Under the pieces are notes generated by a model. That model worked only from the letters and a program-made list of their open reading frames with translations, did no database searches and had not been told where the DNA came from. A program made the translations under genes and the position numbers. From Cercospora beticola (taxonomy: Eukaryota > Ascomycota > Dothideomycetes > Mycosphaerellales > Mycosphaerellaceae), in NCBI RefSeq assembly GCF_033473495.1, contig NC_088940.1:620001-684000 (forward strand): 64,000 nt of DNA, in the 5' to 3' direction. Positions 31,869 through 42,312 of the stretch are shown here, piece after piece. Within the stretch, counting starts at the first letter, position 1. The number at the start of each line of letters is the position of its first letter.

Positions 31869-32983
31869 ATGAGCCCCAGGTAGTTGCAATCGCAAGTCGC
31901 GCGCCAGTGACTTTTTTGACGTTGTCTAGTTCATTCGCCGCCATCGACGCCAAAAATTCCAAAGAGGTGCAGGCCGATAGTCCTGCTGATTCTGAGCTTA
32001 CTGAGCTGTCCGAAATGGAAATTGACACAGTGCCGGAAGTGTGAGCGGTGATATCAGTCTTGCTTCCAATCCTCGAGCTGACCCGCTCGTTCCACGCCAG
32101 GCCCATTCTTGATCGGACGCTCGCGAACCTTCGCCGTCCTGCTACCGAGGATTCCTGCGCCTTCTGGTACTGTTCGTATGCAAAGTGGCAAGACTGGCTG
32201 CGAGATGCACAGCAAAGCGACAAACCAAAAAAGAAGACAGCTAGAAATAACCTGTTCAAGTTCGATGCAGCAGGTCGTATCATGGAAACGTCCGACGGCA
32301 AGGTTGCGCCTCACCCATGCAGGTGGTGCCGTCGCGAGAATTATGACATGGTGTGCATGATACTCCGTGGCGAAGGAGAGATGGTATGTGCTTATTGCAA
32401 GCGTCATGGCAAGGGCGGCTGCAATGCTGGTAGGGCCGAAGGTAGTGATGCCTCAGATGATGGCATCGAGTCTGATGAGGGATTACAGCGCGTGTCTGCT
32501 TTGGAGAGTCTGGTGTCAGAGTTACAACATAATTTCGAGAAGCTTCAAGAGAGCCACGAGGAGCTTCAGGACGATCATCGAATCTACAAGAATGGTTGGC
32601 ACAAGCTGCAGGAAGAGCTTTTTGAGCTGGATCAGGAGTACGATAAACTGCGAGAAGAGCTCGTGTCACTTCAAAAATTTCACCAGGATCTTCAAGAGGG
32701 CGATCAGGCGGAGCTCCGAGAGGACTATCACTCCCTTCGTGAGGATCACCAGTCACTTCGAGAGGACTACGAGTCACTTCGAGAAGATCAGCAGGCGCTG
32801 CAGGCCACGAACAGGGCGCTTGAAGTCGAGTTGGATGGCCTGAAACAGCGAATGGGCACCCACGACAGGTGGCTGGAATGGTTCAAAAGTAACTACTACA
32901 CCGCGACTCGAGATATCTACATCATGTGGATGAAATTGTGGCCCACCAGCGCTCGCGCACCACCTGACCAGCCAGCAATATAG
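31869..32983 (+). CDS. Zinc-motif and coiled-coil protein with heptad repeats
   Basis: Three exons: 31869-31879 (only 11 nt, MSPS), 31930-32040 and 32101-32983; introns of 50 and 60 nt; 334 residues. The long frame alone has no sensible N-terminus; splicing supplies one. Residues ~110-150 have a Cys cluster, CRWC then VC, VCAYC and GGC, with spacing like small zinc-binding modules of dothideomycete proteins. Residues ~170-290 form a coiled coil (LQESHEELQDD, LQEELFELDQEYDKLREEL), including four perfect seven-residue steps of LRED[YH/HQ/YE/QQ]. The tail is Trp/Tyr-rich (WLEWFKSNYY). Nuclear DNA or scaffold role is possible but unproven. I do not recognise a named family. Confidence 0.72.
32714..32797 (+). 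repeat. 21-nt coding minisatellite (four units)
   Basis: Four consecutive 21-nt units encode L-R-E-D-X-X-[SA] heptads. Third codon positions differ between copies, so the repeat is kept at protein level, not newly expanded. Confidence 0.75.
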
Positions 32984-33406
32984 CGAACAGCTCCGCCATG
33001 TGCGGCGAGCTCACCGCTGGTCAAAAGTCTGGGGTCCAGCGCTGGACAGCAAGCACCGACCATGGGAGACTAAAGTTCTACATGGATGTACATAGCAGTT
33101 TCACAATGCAAACGGTACGAGCGACAACTTTATCTACCTTTATCAATCATGAGCGACCTTGGCAACATCTATCCTGTTGCCATCGATTTTATTTCGGGAC
33201 ACCATAATCCATGCGATAGCTTCGTGAGCAAGCAAGCGAGACTGGCGCCTATTGCCGAAAGCGTCTCGCAAACAAGCATGACTCATACATTCACCTTGCG
33301 GATGGGACCCTCGTGCAGAAATGCTTCGAATCGCCTCTCCGTTCATGACCCACCACGCGAACCGCCTGACCTGCGCGTGCACTTCGTAACAGTCACGATT
33401 CGAAGC
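32984..33406. other. Intergenic region
   Basis: Holds the coiled-coil gene terminator. An open frame runs through it (33086-33559) into the APH-like region, but only from 33407 does it look coding. Confidence 0.4.
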
Positions 33407-34239
33407 ATGGTAGACCAGAAGATACCATCGATCGCCACAATATTGCAGTGCACGGACTTTCGCAGCGCTCCCGATGCTTCTGCCAAGGTCGTTCGAGTCG
33501 GCGAAAGCTCGCAGTCAAATACGGTCGCTCGGTCGACCTTCTCGAAGCGCAGAACTTGAGCTATGTTGCAAGCCACAGCAATGTTCCAGTGCCGAAGCTC
33601 TATGGAACATTGACAGAGGAAAGCACAAATCGGAAGTTCATCATCATGGAGATGGTACATGGCCAGACTCTCGCACAGACTTGGCCAGGTCTGACTTCAA
33701 TTGAGAAGCATAATGTCGTGAGTCAAATTCAGGAAGCCCTGTCTGAGTTGCGCAAGATTCCTTCGACGGGCTACATTGGATCTGTCAACGAACAAGCCTG
33801 TGCGGGTGGCATCTTCTACAGTCCTCGCAGGGAGCACGATCCATCGAGGTTCGGGCCGTTCGCGACTGAAGACGACATGAATGAAGGCATTTTGCGGATG
33901 CTAGAATCTACCGAGCCAGCACCATACGTCGCGTTTCTGCGCACGCTTTTTGTGTCGACGCTACGAGATCACCGAACCTTGTTTATCCATGGAGATTTGC
34001 AGCCCAAGAATATCATGGCGGAGAAGACTGAAGCAAGTACAGATAGGGAGACGTCGATCAAGATCAAAATCATCGACTGGGAGATCTCAGGCTGGCACCC
34101 AGAGTATTGGGAATTCTGCAATGCAACACTTGCCTGTCGATTAAAATCGGAGTGGCTCGAAATCGTGCAAAACATCATGACGACGTATCCAAAAGAGTAT
34201 TTGATGATGCAAGTGATTCGCGAGTTGTTCCTTTCCTAG
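33407..34239 (+). pseudogene. APH/choline-kinase-like phosphotransferase, frameshifted
   Basis: The C-terminal part (frame ending 34239) is a clear aminoglycoside phosphotransferase-type kinase: AVKYGRSVDLLEAQNLSYV, VPVPKLYG, FIIMEMVHGQTLAQ, the catalytic loop IHGDLQPKNIM (~33984-34016) and the metal-binding IIDWEISGW. Its frame has no ATG until the IIMEMVHG region, deep in the N-lobe. Just upstream, another frame from ATG 33407 (MVDQKIPS) ends in KVVRVGES, which fits the missing start of the N-lobe. The two frames differ by one nucleotide between about 33501 and 33509, and no intron of usable length fixes it. So it is either a disabled gene or a one-base sequence error. Intact relatives phosphorylate small molecules or are inactive; the substrate is unknown. 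Confidence 0.68.
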
Positions 34240-34720
34240 CTCTATGTGCGCCACGGGTTTAGCGAGCATTGGACGAGGACTTATCCAAGGCGGAAGCAAC
34301 GGATAACAATGTGGGGGAAAATTGAAACGGCAAGTAATAAACATCGAATGTTTGTTTCTTTGTAAAACTTCTCCAGCGAGCAAGAGGTAACCTGCGCGGT
34401 ATTCTGAGGTGTAATCCAACGTGCTCGCCGAAGGGCGCTCTGGTGCATGTCTCAGACGGCGCTCAGTGCCGCAGTCGTGGCGCTTCGTCATATTGAGTAG
34501 CGGAGACCAGCATATCATCGGTGGAGGACGAAACAGGATATGACTTTTGGAGAGGGATTTCATTCGAGGCCTTGAGCGAGAAAATGCCAAATGGCTCGAT
34601 GTGTATTCGCAGAACCAAACGTGTAAGTGGAGACACTGATGAAGCAATTTCAGTCAGCTTGACGCTTTTGAGTACGTCCGACTTGGTTCGATTTAACTTA
34701 CAGGAAGACGCGAGCATGTC
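34240..34720. other. Convergent intergenic region
   Basis: Lies between the end of the APH-like gene and the end of the small conserved gene. Short ORFs only; nothing seen. Confidence 0.5.
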
Positions 34721-35140
34721 TCACAGCAGAACGAGCCACTCGTGTTCCGTGCTTCCGACCAGCAAGATCCCATCGGCAATGACCTTCGCCTTCGCGTCCT
34801 CAACCCACTCGCCGCACCGCCGGATCGGTTTCCAAGGATGCTTCGGCGTGCCATTCAGCTTAAGCTGCGCACCTGGAATAGGCACGCTCTCGCAAGCCGA
34901 CTCGAAGTCGGACAACTTCGATTTCTGGAGGGTTTCGATAAGACGTTGAGTTCCAGCAATGAATGATGCCGAGTTGTCTGGACGATCGGAGACTTCCTTC
35001 TCGTACTTCATACCGCTTAGGATGTTACCGGTGACGTGAAAGACTAGGCCGCCTCCGTCAGTCTCTGTCTCGACAAAGAGGGCGACGTGGTTGAGCGAGC
35101 TCATGCCGAGGCGCTCGATGGTGTAGACTTTGTAGGACAT
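34721..35140 (-). CDS. Small conserved fungal protein of unknown function
   Basis: Single exon, 139 residues. I start at ATG 35140 (MSYKVYTIERLG) because the upstream open frame, 60 codons to 35320, is AT-rich and unlike a protein. The body shows a pattern I have seen in a small ascomycete family: NHVALFVETE, GGLVFHVTGNILSGMKYE, SASFIAGT, and a C-terminal RRCGEWVEDAKAKVIADGIL. It has no signal peptide and no membrane segment. Mixed alpha/beta, single domain. Function unknown; the conserved His/Cys might suggest a papain-like or hydrolase fold but that is speculation. Confidence 0.68.
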   Translation of the reverse strand: MSYKVYTIERLGMSSLNHVALFVETETDGGGLVFHVTGNILSGMKYEKEVSDRPDNSASFIAGTQRLIETLQKSKLSDFESACESVPIPGAQLKLNGTPKHPWKPIRRCGEWVEDAKAKVIADGILLVGSTEHEWLVLL

Positions 35141-35406
35141 GTTGGTCTTATTTTGGACTTGAGCCTCAAGAATTATTTGACGTCGCAAGGCCGAAGAATG
35201 GTGTTCCGGTAAATCGTCAGACCTTGCAACGAAGTGATCGACTTCATTAGAAAAAAAAGGGGGTTCTTTAAGCGTCGCACGCACGTGCTCTGTTGAGTGA
35301 ATGGTATGAATCACAGCCAATAAGCAAACACTTCATTTACCGCATCGATCTAGGACACTGGTATGAGTGAGTCGTTTCGTGAATGTTCTGTTCGTCGTGT
35401 ATCAAT

Positions 35407-35921
35407 TCAATTCCCATCATACGCTTGCCTCTTCGTACCCAAAGCAGGCTGCTCCCACTTCTCCATGTTCTTCATCCAGTTCTCCATCGTTGGCTGGGGG
35501 ATCTCTCCATGTTCGAATAGACCAGCTTTGAAGTAGGTCGTCTCGGGGCTTTTGGTTGCTTTCAACCAGATTCCACAGCCACATTCGTCGCACCAAGCCC
35601 GCTCCATAGGATTACCAGATTCGGCATTCATAGTGTGCAACTTGGGTGTTGGGCTGCTCGTTTCGCTGGTTTCGGTCTTGACGAACATGTGTGCTGAGTG
35701 CCTACTGATAGTCAGCCTTGCGATAGTGTGAAGGTCATTCTAGGGAGACTTGCATTGCTCCCGCCCACTTCTTGCAATCCATACAGTCTGCACCCGAAAT
35801 CAGTATTGTCTGGATCAGGAATGATTCCAGAAATCGTACGACAGAGGTTCATCTCCGTTGGCATTGGAATGGTGTAGACATGGCGTCCACAGTTGCAGGA
35901 TCCCGTGATCTTATCAGGCAT
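35407..35921 (-). CDS. GFA/CENP-V zinc domain protein (glutathione-dependent formaldehyde-activating type)
   Basis: Three exons: 35840-35921, 35754-35787 (34 nt) and 35407-35701; 136 residues. Intron 1 (35788-35839) is GT..AG. Intron 2 (35702-35753) can only be made in frame with a GC donor (GCAAGT) and TAG acceptor with branch GCTGAC; the GT five bases on would break the frame. The spliced protein has all three Cys groups of the GFA fold: SCNCG (C9, C11), LCHCMDC (C27, C29, C32) and WCDECGCG. KKWAGAMHSAHMFVKT links them. GFA enzymes add glutathione to formaldehyde or related aldehydes; many fungal members have unknown substrates. Confidence in the family is high. Confidence 0.86.
35702..35753 (-). 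other. GC-AG intron
   Basis: 52 nt, 5' GCAAGTCTCC, branch GCTGAC ten bases before the acceptor, 3' GTAG. It restores the frame between the second and third Cys groups of the GFA gene. Confidence 0.75.
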
Positions 35922-37465
35922 TTTGTGTAGAATATTTCAATCTCAACTCAAATGAGTGTTACAACCTTGATGGCCATTGCGATTCCAGAATCACAAGATA
36001 GAATAAATAAGGCGAGGAACGGTCCTGCATGACGTAGTGGCCGAGGAGAGTTTGGTCGAACAGACAGAGGCGGGACAAATCTGCCGGGAGGTGCAGACAA
36101 ATGTGGTCATTCCATAAAAGTCTTGGAGCCAGTTCCTACTGCATCGTGATCGCTCCAGCGGTGCATGGAGTCTTAGCTGGGAGAATAGTCGCTCCTTCTT
36201 GCTCAATATTGCGGACGGTGGACTTGTAGCTTCGTCAAAATTTTCGACCTGAGGACTCGCTCATTGATTGGTTGTCGGAGTATACTTAGAACTATACCAG
36301 CTTGGTATAATGACTAGCTCAGCAGAGTTGACGAATTGGTGTGAAGAAGAGGAGGGACAGAATTGAGCTGCCGCGTGAAGAAGAGTCTCGGCGTTCTGGC
36401 TAAATATTTAGCCGTGCGTGCACGTTGCGCTCACTTCTCACTTCCCGGAAGATGGGCAGTCACGAGCTCAACTCTCGCACAGCAAAGATGTCATCGATAC
36501 TTGAATCAACATCGTGCAGACTCTGCGATCTTGCGAAGCCCAATGGATCTTTAACGAAGCAGAGTTTTGGCAGTGTGCCGCTGAGTTTGACGTACAATGT
36601 GTTGTAGCTATTGTGAGAAAAGATCTAGACTCAGCGACCAACGCATAGACCTCGTGCGGCTGCGTGGACGCTCGCGACTGTAGGAGGCCTGTGCCGCCAA
36701 CGAAGTCACAGGCTCACAGCTACAGAATGGAGGCCGTGTAGCTGCCAGCATGAACGGCCTGGACGGCAGCTGGTTGGCACATAATTTGTTGCAAACAAAA
36801 GATTCTGGTTATTCAGAGACCAACATGAAACGACATTGGAGCCCGGGTACCGCGACGACAGCTTTGCGCAGCTTTGGACATTGATGGCATTCTCCCTTTC
36901 TCCGAGAAATAACACAACTCTCATGAGTCAGCGGAGATGATCTAATAACAGGAAATACGATGCTCGGAAGTCGATCTGATGACCAGCAAGTCATACTAGG
37001 CAAGGGCTGGGTAGAGTTCAAAGCTGGCTTTTCGCAGCAGGCATGTCGTGAATGCGACCCAGATGCTCGGGTCTCTCGATGAAGTCAGCAGAAATTGAAA
37101 GAGTCAAATGAGCTATGACCGATCAACACGTGTCTTGCAGAGAGAAGCCGAATGTCCGATTAGGAGACAGAAGAAAGCAAGCTATTCACCAGGTATTCCA
37201 TTCCTTGCATTCTACAAAATGATTACTACTCAGGTAGTGGTCTATATGCTAGTCGTAGCGTCTGGGTCGGATCTAAATCTGTTGCTAGGCCAATAGCGTC
37301 TGTGGTCGGATAGTACATGCGTCGTAACAAGTCGTCATCATCGTCGTCAGCCATTCTTGCGCACCAATTCGTTTCCTCGACTTCTCAGCCTTCTCCTCCA
37401 ACACCCTCTTCGCCTATCTGGTCCTTGGTTGGGATGTCAGCAGTAACAGCAGTACTGCTAACCGT
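35922..37465. other. 1.5-kb gene-poor region
   Basis: No ORF with protein-like character. It holds the GFA promoter and the 3' flank of the Tyr-rich gene. An AT-rich, partly self-complementary stretch occurs near 36283-36312 (ACTATACC..GGTATAAT). Nothing else seen. Confidence 0.5.
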
Positions 37466-38033
37466 CTACCAGGAGTACAAGTTGTTGTAATCCCAGTTGT
37501 TGCCGTCGTCGCTTTGAGGGTCATAGCAGTAGTTCCAGCTGTAATAGCCGCAGTTGCTGCTGTACAACTGAGCGTAGTACGTGTAGTACCAGGGGTAAAG
37601 GGAGTACAAGTCGGTGTAGCCATAGTCCCAGTAGTTGCCTCCACAGCCGTTCCAGCACCCCCAGTCGGCATTGTTGTTCTTGTTGGCTTGCTGGGCATTC
37701 TGGACTTCTTGTTTGATCTGGGCAAGCTGAGCGTCAGAGGGAGCGTTGGCGCCCATCTTCTCGTTTTGCTGTTGGAGGCCCTGCTGGAATTCTTCATGTT
37801 GCGCCGTCAACTTGGCTTGCACGGCGTTCGTGGATTGCTCGGCATTCTGAGCATTCTGGGCGTTTTCCTCACGGGCTTGCAGAGCCGCGATCTGTGCAAA
37901 ACTTGTCAGCTTATCGTATTCACTGTGCAATGGTGGATGCTGGATCACTCACATCGGCGACTGGAAGTGGACCAGCGATGGCAGTGCCGACTGCGAAGGC
38001 AGCGACGGTAGCGACAATGTTCTTGAACTGCAT
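37466..38033 (-). CDS. Tyrosine/tryptophan-rich secreted protein
   Basis: Exon 1 37953-38033, intron 37892-37952 (61 nt, GTGAGT, branch CTGAC, ACAG), exon 2 37466-37891; 168 residues. A signal peptide (MQFKNIVATVAAFAVGTAIA) is followed by a ~75-residue Gln/Asn/Ala-rich helical segment (REENAQNAQNAEQ, LQQQNEK) without aromatics. The last 66 residues change abruptly: 16 Tyr, 7 Trp and 4 Cys with Gly, Asn, Asp and Ser (DWGCWNGCGG, YPWYYTYY, WNYCYD). Such tails can self-assemble or be oxidatively cross-linked; this is inference. A TATA box lies 140 nt upstream. No homologue recognised. Confidence 0.75.
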
Positions 38034-41000
38034 CTTGATGGTAGTGAAGGATGTGTTGTTGCAGGAGTGATTGGAATATCGAGTCAAGGCTCGTTGGGCT
38101 TGGGAGAGGTGCTTGTTTGGCTTGGAGGTCTTGGTGCTGATGATTCTGTTTCAGAGGGACGACTTGCCCTTTCTTATAGCATTTCTGGCTTCATGCTTTC
38201 CGCGCTGAGCAGTGGGCTGGACACCGTGAATCGACCGCACTGACCAAAGCTATGCTCGTACAGTACGGCGTTGCTGTCCTCCGACAGCGTGAGTGCACAA
38301 ACAAAGTTCAGCTTCTGACCAAGCACTTCCGCGCTTTCCCAGGACCTGATGGAGGACCGTGATCCGTATGACAGGATACCTATGCCTCTCGCACGGCCGA
38401 GTAACTTCACGACCTGGATCTTTCATCGTTTATGGCAGGAAACACTTCTCATTCGAAGTTGCAATTCAGGAAACGTGCTTTAAGTTCTGACAGACAACAG
38501 GTTAACAGGCATGCCATCTGGTCGGACAGTCGGACGTGGCGCTGTTGACACGCGTCGAACGCGAGCAAGCTGATCCCTCGAAGCCACATGGAACATTGTG
38601 GGCACGAGCGTTCCCAGCACTCACACCTCCAAGGCGGGTGGAGGGTACCGTAGAGCACCAAGTTCCTTGACTCCCCAGATCATCAGCTGCCTGCTGAGCA
38701 TTACGGCATCCATAGTACACTGCACACCGCCAAGTGGATGAGACTGCGCATACTTCGTTTGCGCATGTGACGCACGTGAGATGTTCGAAGCCTCACCAAG
38801 TATTGACAGGGCCTCAAAGATCTCTGCGATTGGATCTGAGTTTTCGGTATGGCTACTTCGGCGCAGTGTGCGCTGGTCTCCCCAGTCTGCGCTCGGATCA
38901 TGACCGAGTGTTACCTACACAGTTGTGTTGCCGTCTAACAATTTTTGGAGGCTATAATGCTTGATCGCGACGTCACTCCCATATGGCAGCCTGGTCAGGT
39001 GTTTCCAGGAATGTAATCGATCCTAGTGTGGAGCGGTCCAATATAGGATCACCGCCAAGGACTCCCTGGTAGACCTTCCCAGCGTCACCACTGGTCTGGG
39101 TCTTGAAATCTGCCTCGCAGAGCAAAGTTGTATGCAGTAGGTCAGTGACACATAGTCAAACATCCAACAGATGTCTTTCAACTCGGTTCTAGTTGTCCAA
39201 AGCCAGCATAGATGGCCAACCTGTAGACGCAGGCCTCGCAAAAGGAAGCTCGTAGCTTCAGCTGGCTCGGAGCTCGGGCGTGTGCACGCTTCGCGCGGAC
39301 CACTAGATGAGGCTGGAGTCTGCTTGATCCGGCCGTTTGGGAGGGTACATCGGGGTCCTCTCTCACCGTCACCGTATGAGCCGCAAAGCTAATCGCGATG
39401 ACAAAGTGTATTCACCACACTTGAGCGTGAGTAAGGGCAATGAGTGACTGCGGCCGTCCCAAGACTGCGAGAATGCGAGCAATACGGCGAAACAAATCCG
39501 AGACTGAGCGAAGCCTGGGCACTTCTGACTTGGCATGTAGGTCGTACGCAGCTTTTTGCTGGTCGGTTGTCATTCATTGCGTGTCTTCGCCCTCAGGCGC
39601 CGTAGAGCAGGTCTTGCCATCTTGTCACCAGGCGCCGCGCAAGGCGCGTTGCGGCTGTACGCCGACCTATGCTGCGCGCTTTTCCGTAGGGCTCGACTTG
39701 CGCAATGACAGGCCCGTAGCTTCCATACTGCAGCCGTACAGTCCGATGAGCCTTGCTGCTGCCCGCCCGCGGCCGCACGAAGCCAGGTCAGACACCAGGA
39801 TAGCACTTGCCAGATGGGGCAGGCAGGCCAGCGTCCAGAAGCAGAAGGTTTGCGAAATCCAGGTGTATGTGTGTTGATTCTGTCAACGATTGGCCATTTC
39901 TTCCCGGTGGTCAGCAGAGAGCCATAGCCAGGCTGTGTCAAGAGCTCAGGAGGTGAAGACAGGTTTAGCTCGGCTGCAGACCCCCATGTCGCCGCGTCGG
40001 AGGATGACGCGCAGTTTAGCGAAGGTTCGTGCCGCTTCAAGGTGCTGATCTATTTCAGTCTCGATTACGACACCTCTTCCCTGTCCGCTGCCAGACACCG
40101 ACCTGTCGGCCTCTTCAGGATCGTCAACCAACACAGCCCTACTTGGCTGCATAGTCCATAGCCTCCCGTGGCTTACTATCCACCGCAATAGATTCCCTAT
40201 GCAGCAGACTTCCGCGATCGATGGAATACATCCACGTCGCTACGCTGACAAAAATGACAGACCAACTACCCCAACAGCCTCCAGCTTAGGCATCAGGTGA
40301 TGGCTGGAGGAAACGGAAAAGGCGGACCTCCGCCAGCCATGAGCCCGCTCATCACCACTCAATTCACTCTCGCCGGAATCTGGAATCAAGACTCTTCCGC
40401 CAAACAGCATTTTCATCGAGTTTAATTCACTCCCATCGCATCTGCACCAGCGAAATCAAGCATTGCCAGTTCCTGGAAAGGCGGATGACTCCGGTATCCA
40501 GCATCAACGCTCTCGTCAGCCCAGCTTATCTCTCAGGAACCATTCTCGCAGATCATCCAGCTTCTTCGTCCACCTCACTCTTCAGCATTGGCTGGCAGTC
40601 GCCTTGCCATTGATACGTGGAAGCACACTAGTCGTGCGAACGCTGCTTCAAATCAAGGAACCTCTGAGCCATAGTGGCCTTACAGCCAAGTGACAGCCAC
40701 GATCCAGCCTCCTACACACGCCCGAACGCCTGGAGCACCCAGACTGCAAGCCGCCATCCCATCTTTCCAGACAACGGCTGGAGACCGCCTCGACTCTTCA
40801 CGACCCTTGCGGGGCGACCTGAACTGATTCGGTGCAATCTGGCTTCCACGCCGCGATCGTCTTTTGACGTTCTTCTCTCGCCAGCAACAGCGCGACAGTT
40901 CATAGCCGAGCCTCCCGCCGCTCGTCTGAGGCAACAGCAAGGCGAAGCATCCACTCCACGTCATCAAGTCAGGGAAACCCCTTCACAAATATCACCACAG

Positions 41001-41223
41001 AACGCCAACACCACTGCCAAGGAAAAGTGCATCACTTGCACGAGCCTCGAGTCTCCGACGCTAAACCCTCCACAATACTGCTCACCCGCGTGGCTGTCAC
41101 CCGATTTCATAGCTTCTGCTCAAGGGCGATACAGCTTGCTACTGGTCTCAATCGAAGCCACATATCACATCTGAAAACTCAAAGCGCATCCATCTCATCA
41201 TCACAACCCTAACCAACTCAAGT
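38034..41223. other. 3.2-kb gene-poor region
   Basis: The largest gap in the window. ORFs up to 166 codons exist but look accidental. GC content rises visibly around 39,560-39,800, with a GCGGCCGC and repeated GGCGCC sites. The last kilobase (40,250-41,220) is C/A-rich with little G, like a long promoter or leader of the Ser-rich gene. No transposon ends found. Confidence 0.45.
38173..38179 (-). promoter_or_regulatory. TATA box of the Tyr-rich secreted gene
   Basis: Minus strand reads GCTATAAGAA, 140 nt before the ATG at 38033. Confidence 0.5.
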
Positions 41224-41880
41224 ATGCTTTCCTGGATCCAGAAACGCAGCGGGCTCAGCGTCCGCAAGAAGAAGTATCAGCACTCCCGCTCCGATAGTTC
41301 CGCATCGGACTCGAGTACCTGCACGACTTCATCATGCGAAAGTCGGAGCACAATCCGGACTACCGTTACAGCCGGCACGGAATGGTCTGACCACGAAGAC
41401 GATTACAGCAACAGCAGCAAAAGTTCCTCCGCAGCATGCCGTTGGGATCTCAAGACTCGAGACTTGCCCTCTCGTACTCCATCGTTCTCCTCCTTCAAGA
41501 CGTCTGACTCTCTCTTGAGCTTCGAATGCCTTGGCGATGAAGCTATCGCCGTGGCTCGAACAGCGACGATCACGAAATGTAACGCCCTAAAGACGGTTCG
41601 CATCATTGAGAAGCCCGCGCTTCGCAAAGCCAAGTCCGTCGCATGCGTCAACGGTGGCAATCAACATGAGATCCGACCTCTGCCCACGCCAGGCACTACA
41701 CCGGAAGGATGTCGACCACGTGCAGTCTATCAAGAGCGACTCAACTCGTGGGAGCAAGCAGGACCAAGAGATGGACTGTGTCCAATTGGACCCTTTGCTC
41801 CTCATCCTGCACATACTTGCCATTACCTCCATCTCCCCTTGCCTCCTGTTGCATCAGCAGGTCTCACCGCAGCAGAGTAG
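41224..41880 (+). CDS. Serine-rich intrinsically disordered protein
   Basis: Single exon, 218 residues. The first ~100 residues are Ser/Thr/Asp-rich with many potential phosphosites (SDSSASDSSTCTTSSCES; SRTPSFSSFKTSDSLLSF). A short basic block SGLSVRKKKY follows the start. The middle (AVARTATITKCNALKTVRIIEKPALRKAKSV) could be a short conserved core. The C-terminus is Pro-rich. No signal peptide or membrane segment. I recognise no family; coding nature is supported by a long open frame after a leader-like region and by biased composition. Could be a fungus-specific regulator. Confidence 0.5.
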   Translation: MLSWIQKRSGLSVRKKKYQHSRSDSSASDSSTCTTSSCESRSTIRTTVTAGTEWSDHEDDYSNSSKSSSAACRWDLKTRDLPSRTPSFSSFKTSDSLLSFECLGDEAIAVARTATITKCNALKTVRIIEKPALRKAKSVACVNGGNQHEIRPLPTPGTTPEGCRPRAVYQERLNSWEQAGPRDGLCPIGPFAPHPAHTCHYLHLPLPPVASAGLTAAE

Positions 41881-42312
41881 ATTGTCACATGACGCAATCT
41901 GATCCAACATCAATGATTTTGCATGATCGGCCATGGCACACTAGACTAGACTGGAGACGAATATTTTCCTTTGTTTTGCATTGACGGTATACCCAGCACT
42001 GTGTGGATTAATGAGGGAGACGAACACCACGAGTCACGCGAGACACGCATAACGAGGAATGATTGATGGGATATAGGTTGGTAGTACCGTGTTGGATTTC
42101 AGATCAGAGAGCTTCTTACGACTCTCATACGCAAAAGCAATCGCGAGAGGTCTGCCATAGATGTAGTATAGCATGAAAAGTGTGCTCGAAGACTTTTCAT
42201 TTTCCCTTGACAACAGCTGACGATCTTGATCCCAGGCACCTAAGCTGGGACTGCTCTTCCCAGTGTGATGCTCAAGCAGATGTGTGGAAAATCAGCAGTG
42301 GCAATGCACAGT
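41881..42312. other. Convergent intergenic region
   Basis: Shared 3' flank of the Ser-rich gene and the ABA3-like gene. Nothing distinctive. Confidence 0.45.

Noticed and set aside
33407..33559. An intron to repair the APH-like kinase frame
   Set aside because: No GT..AG pair of usable length (about 45 nt or more) connects KVVRVGES to LAVKYGRS without losing conserved residues.
36283..36312. Partly palindromic AT-rich stretch as a transposon end or terminator
   Set aside because: Too short and imperfect, no partner copy nearby.
40674..41174. 166-codon ORF upstream of the Ser-rich gene
   Set aside because: Overlaps the C/A-rich leader and has accidental composition; no motif.
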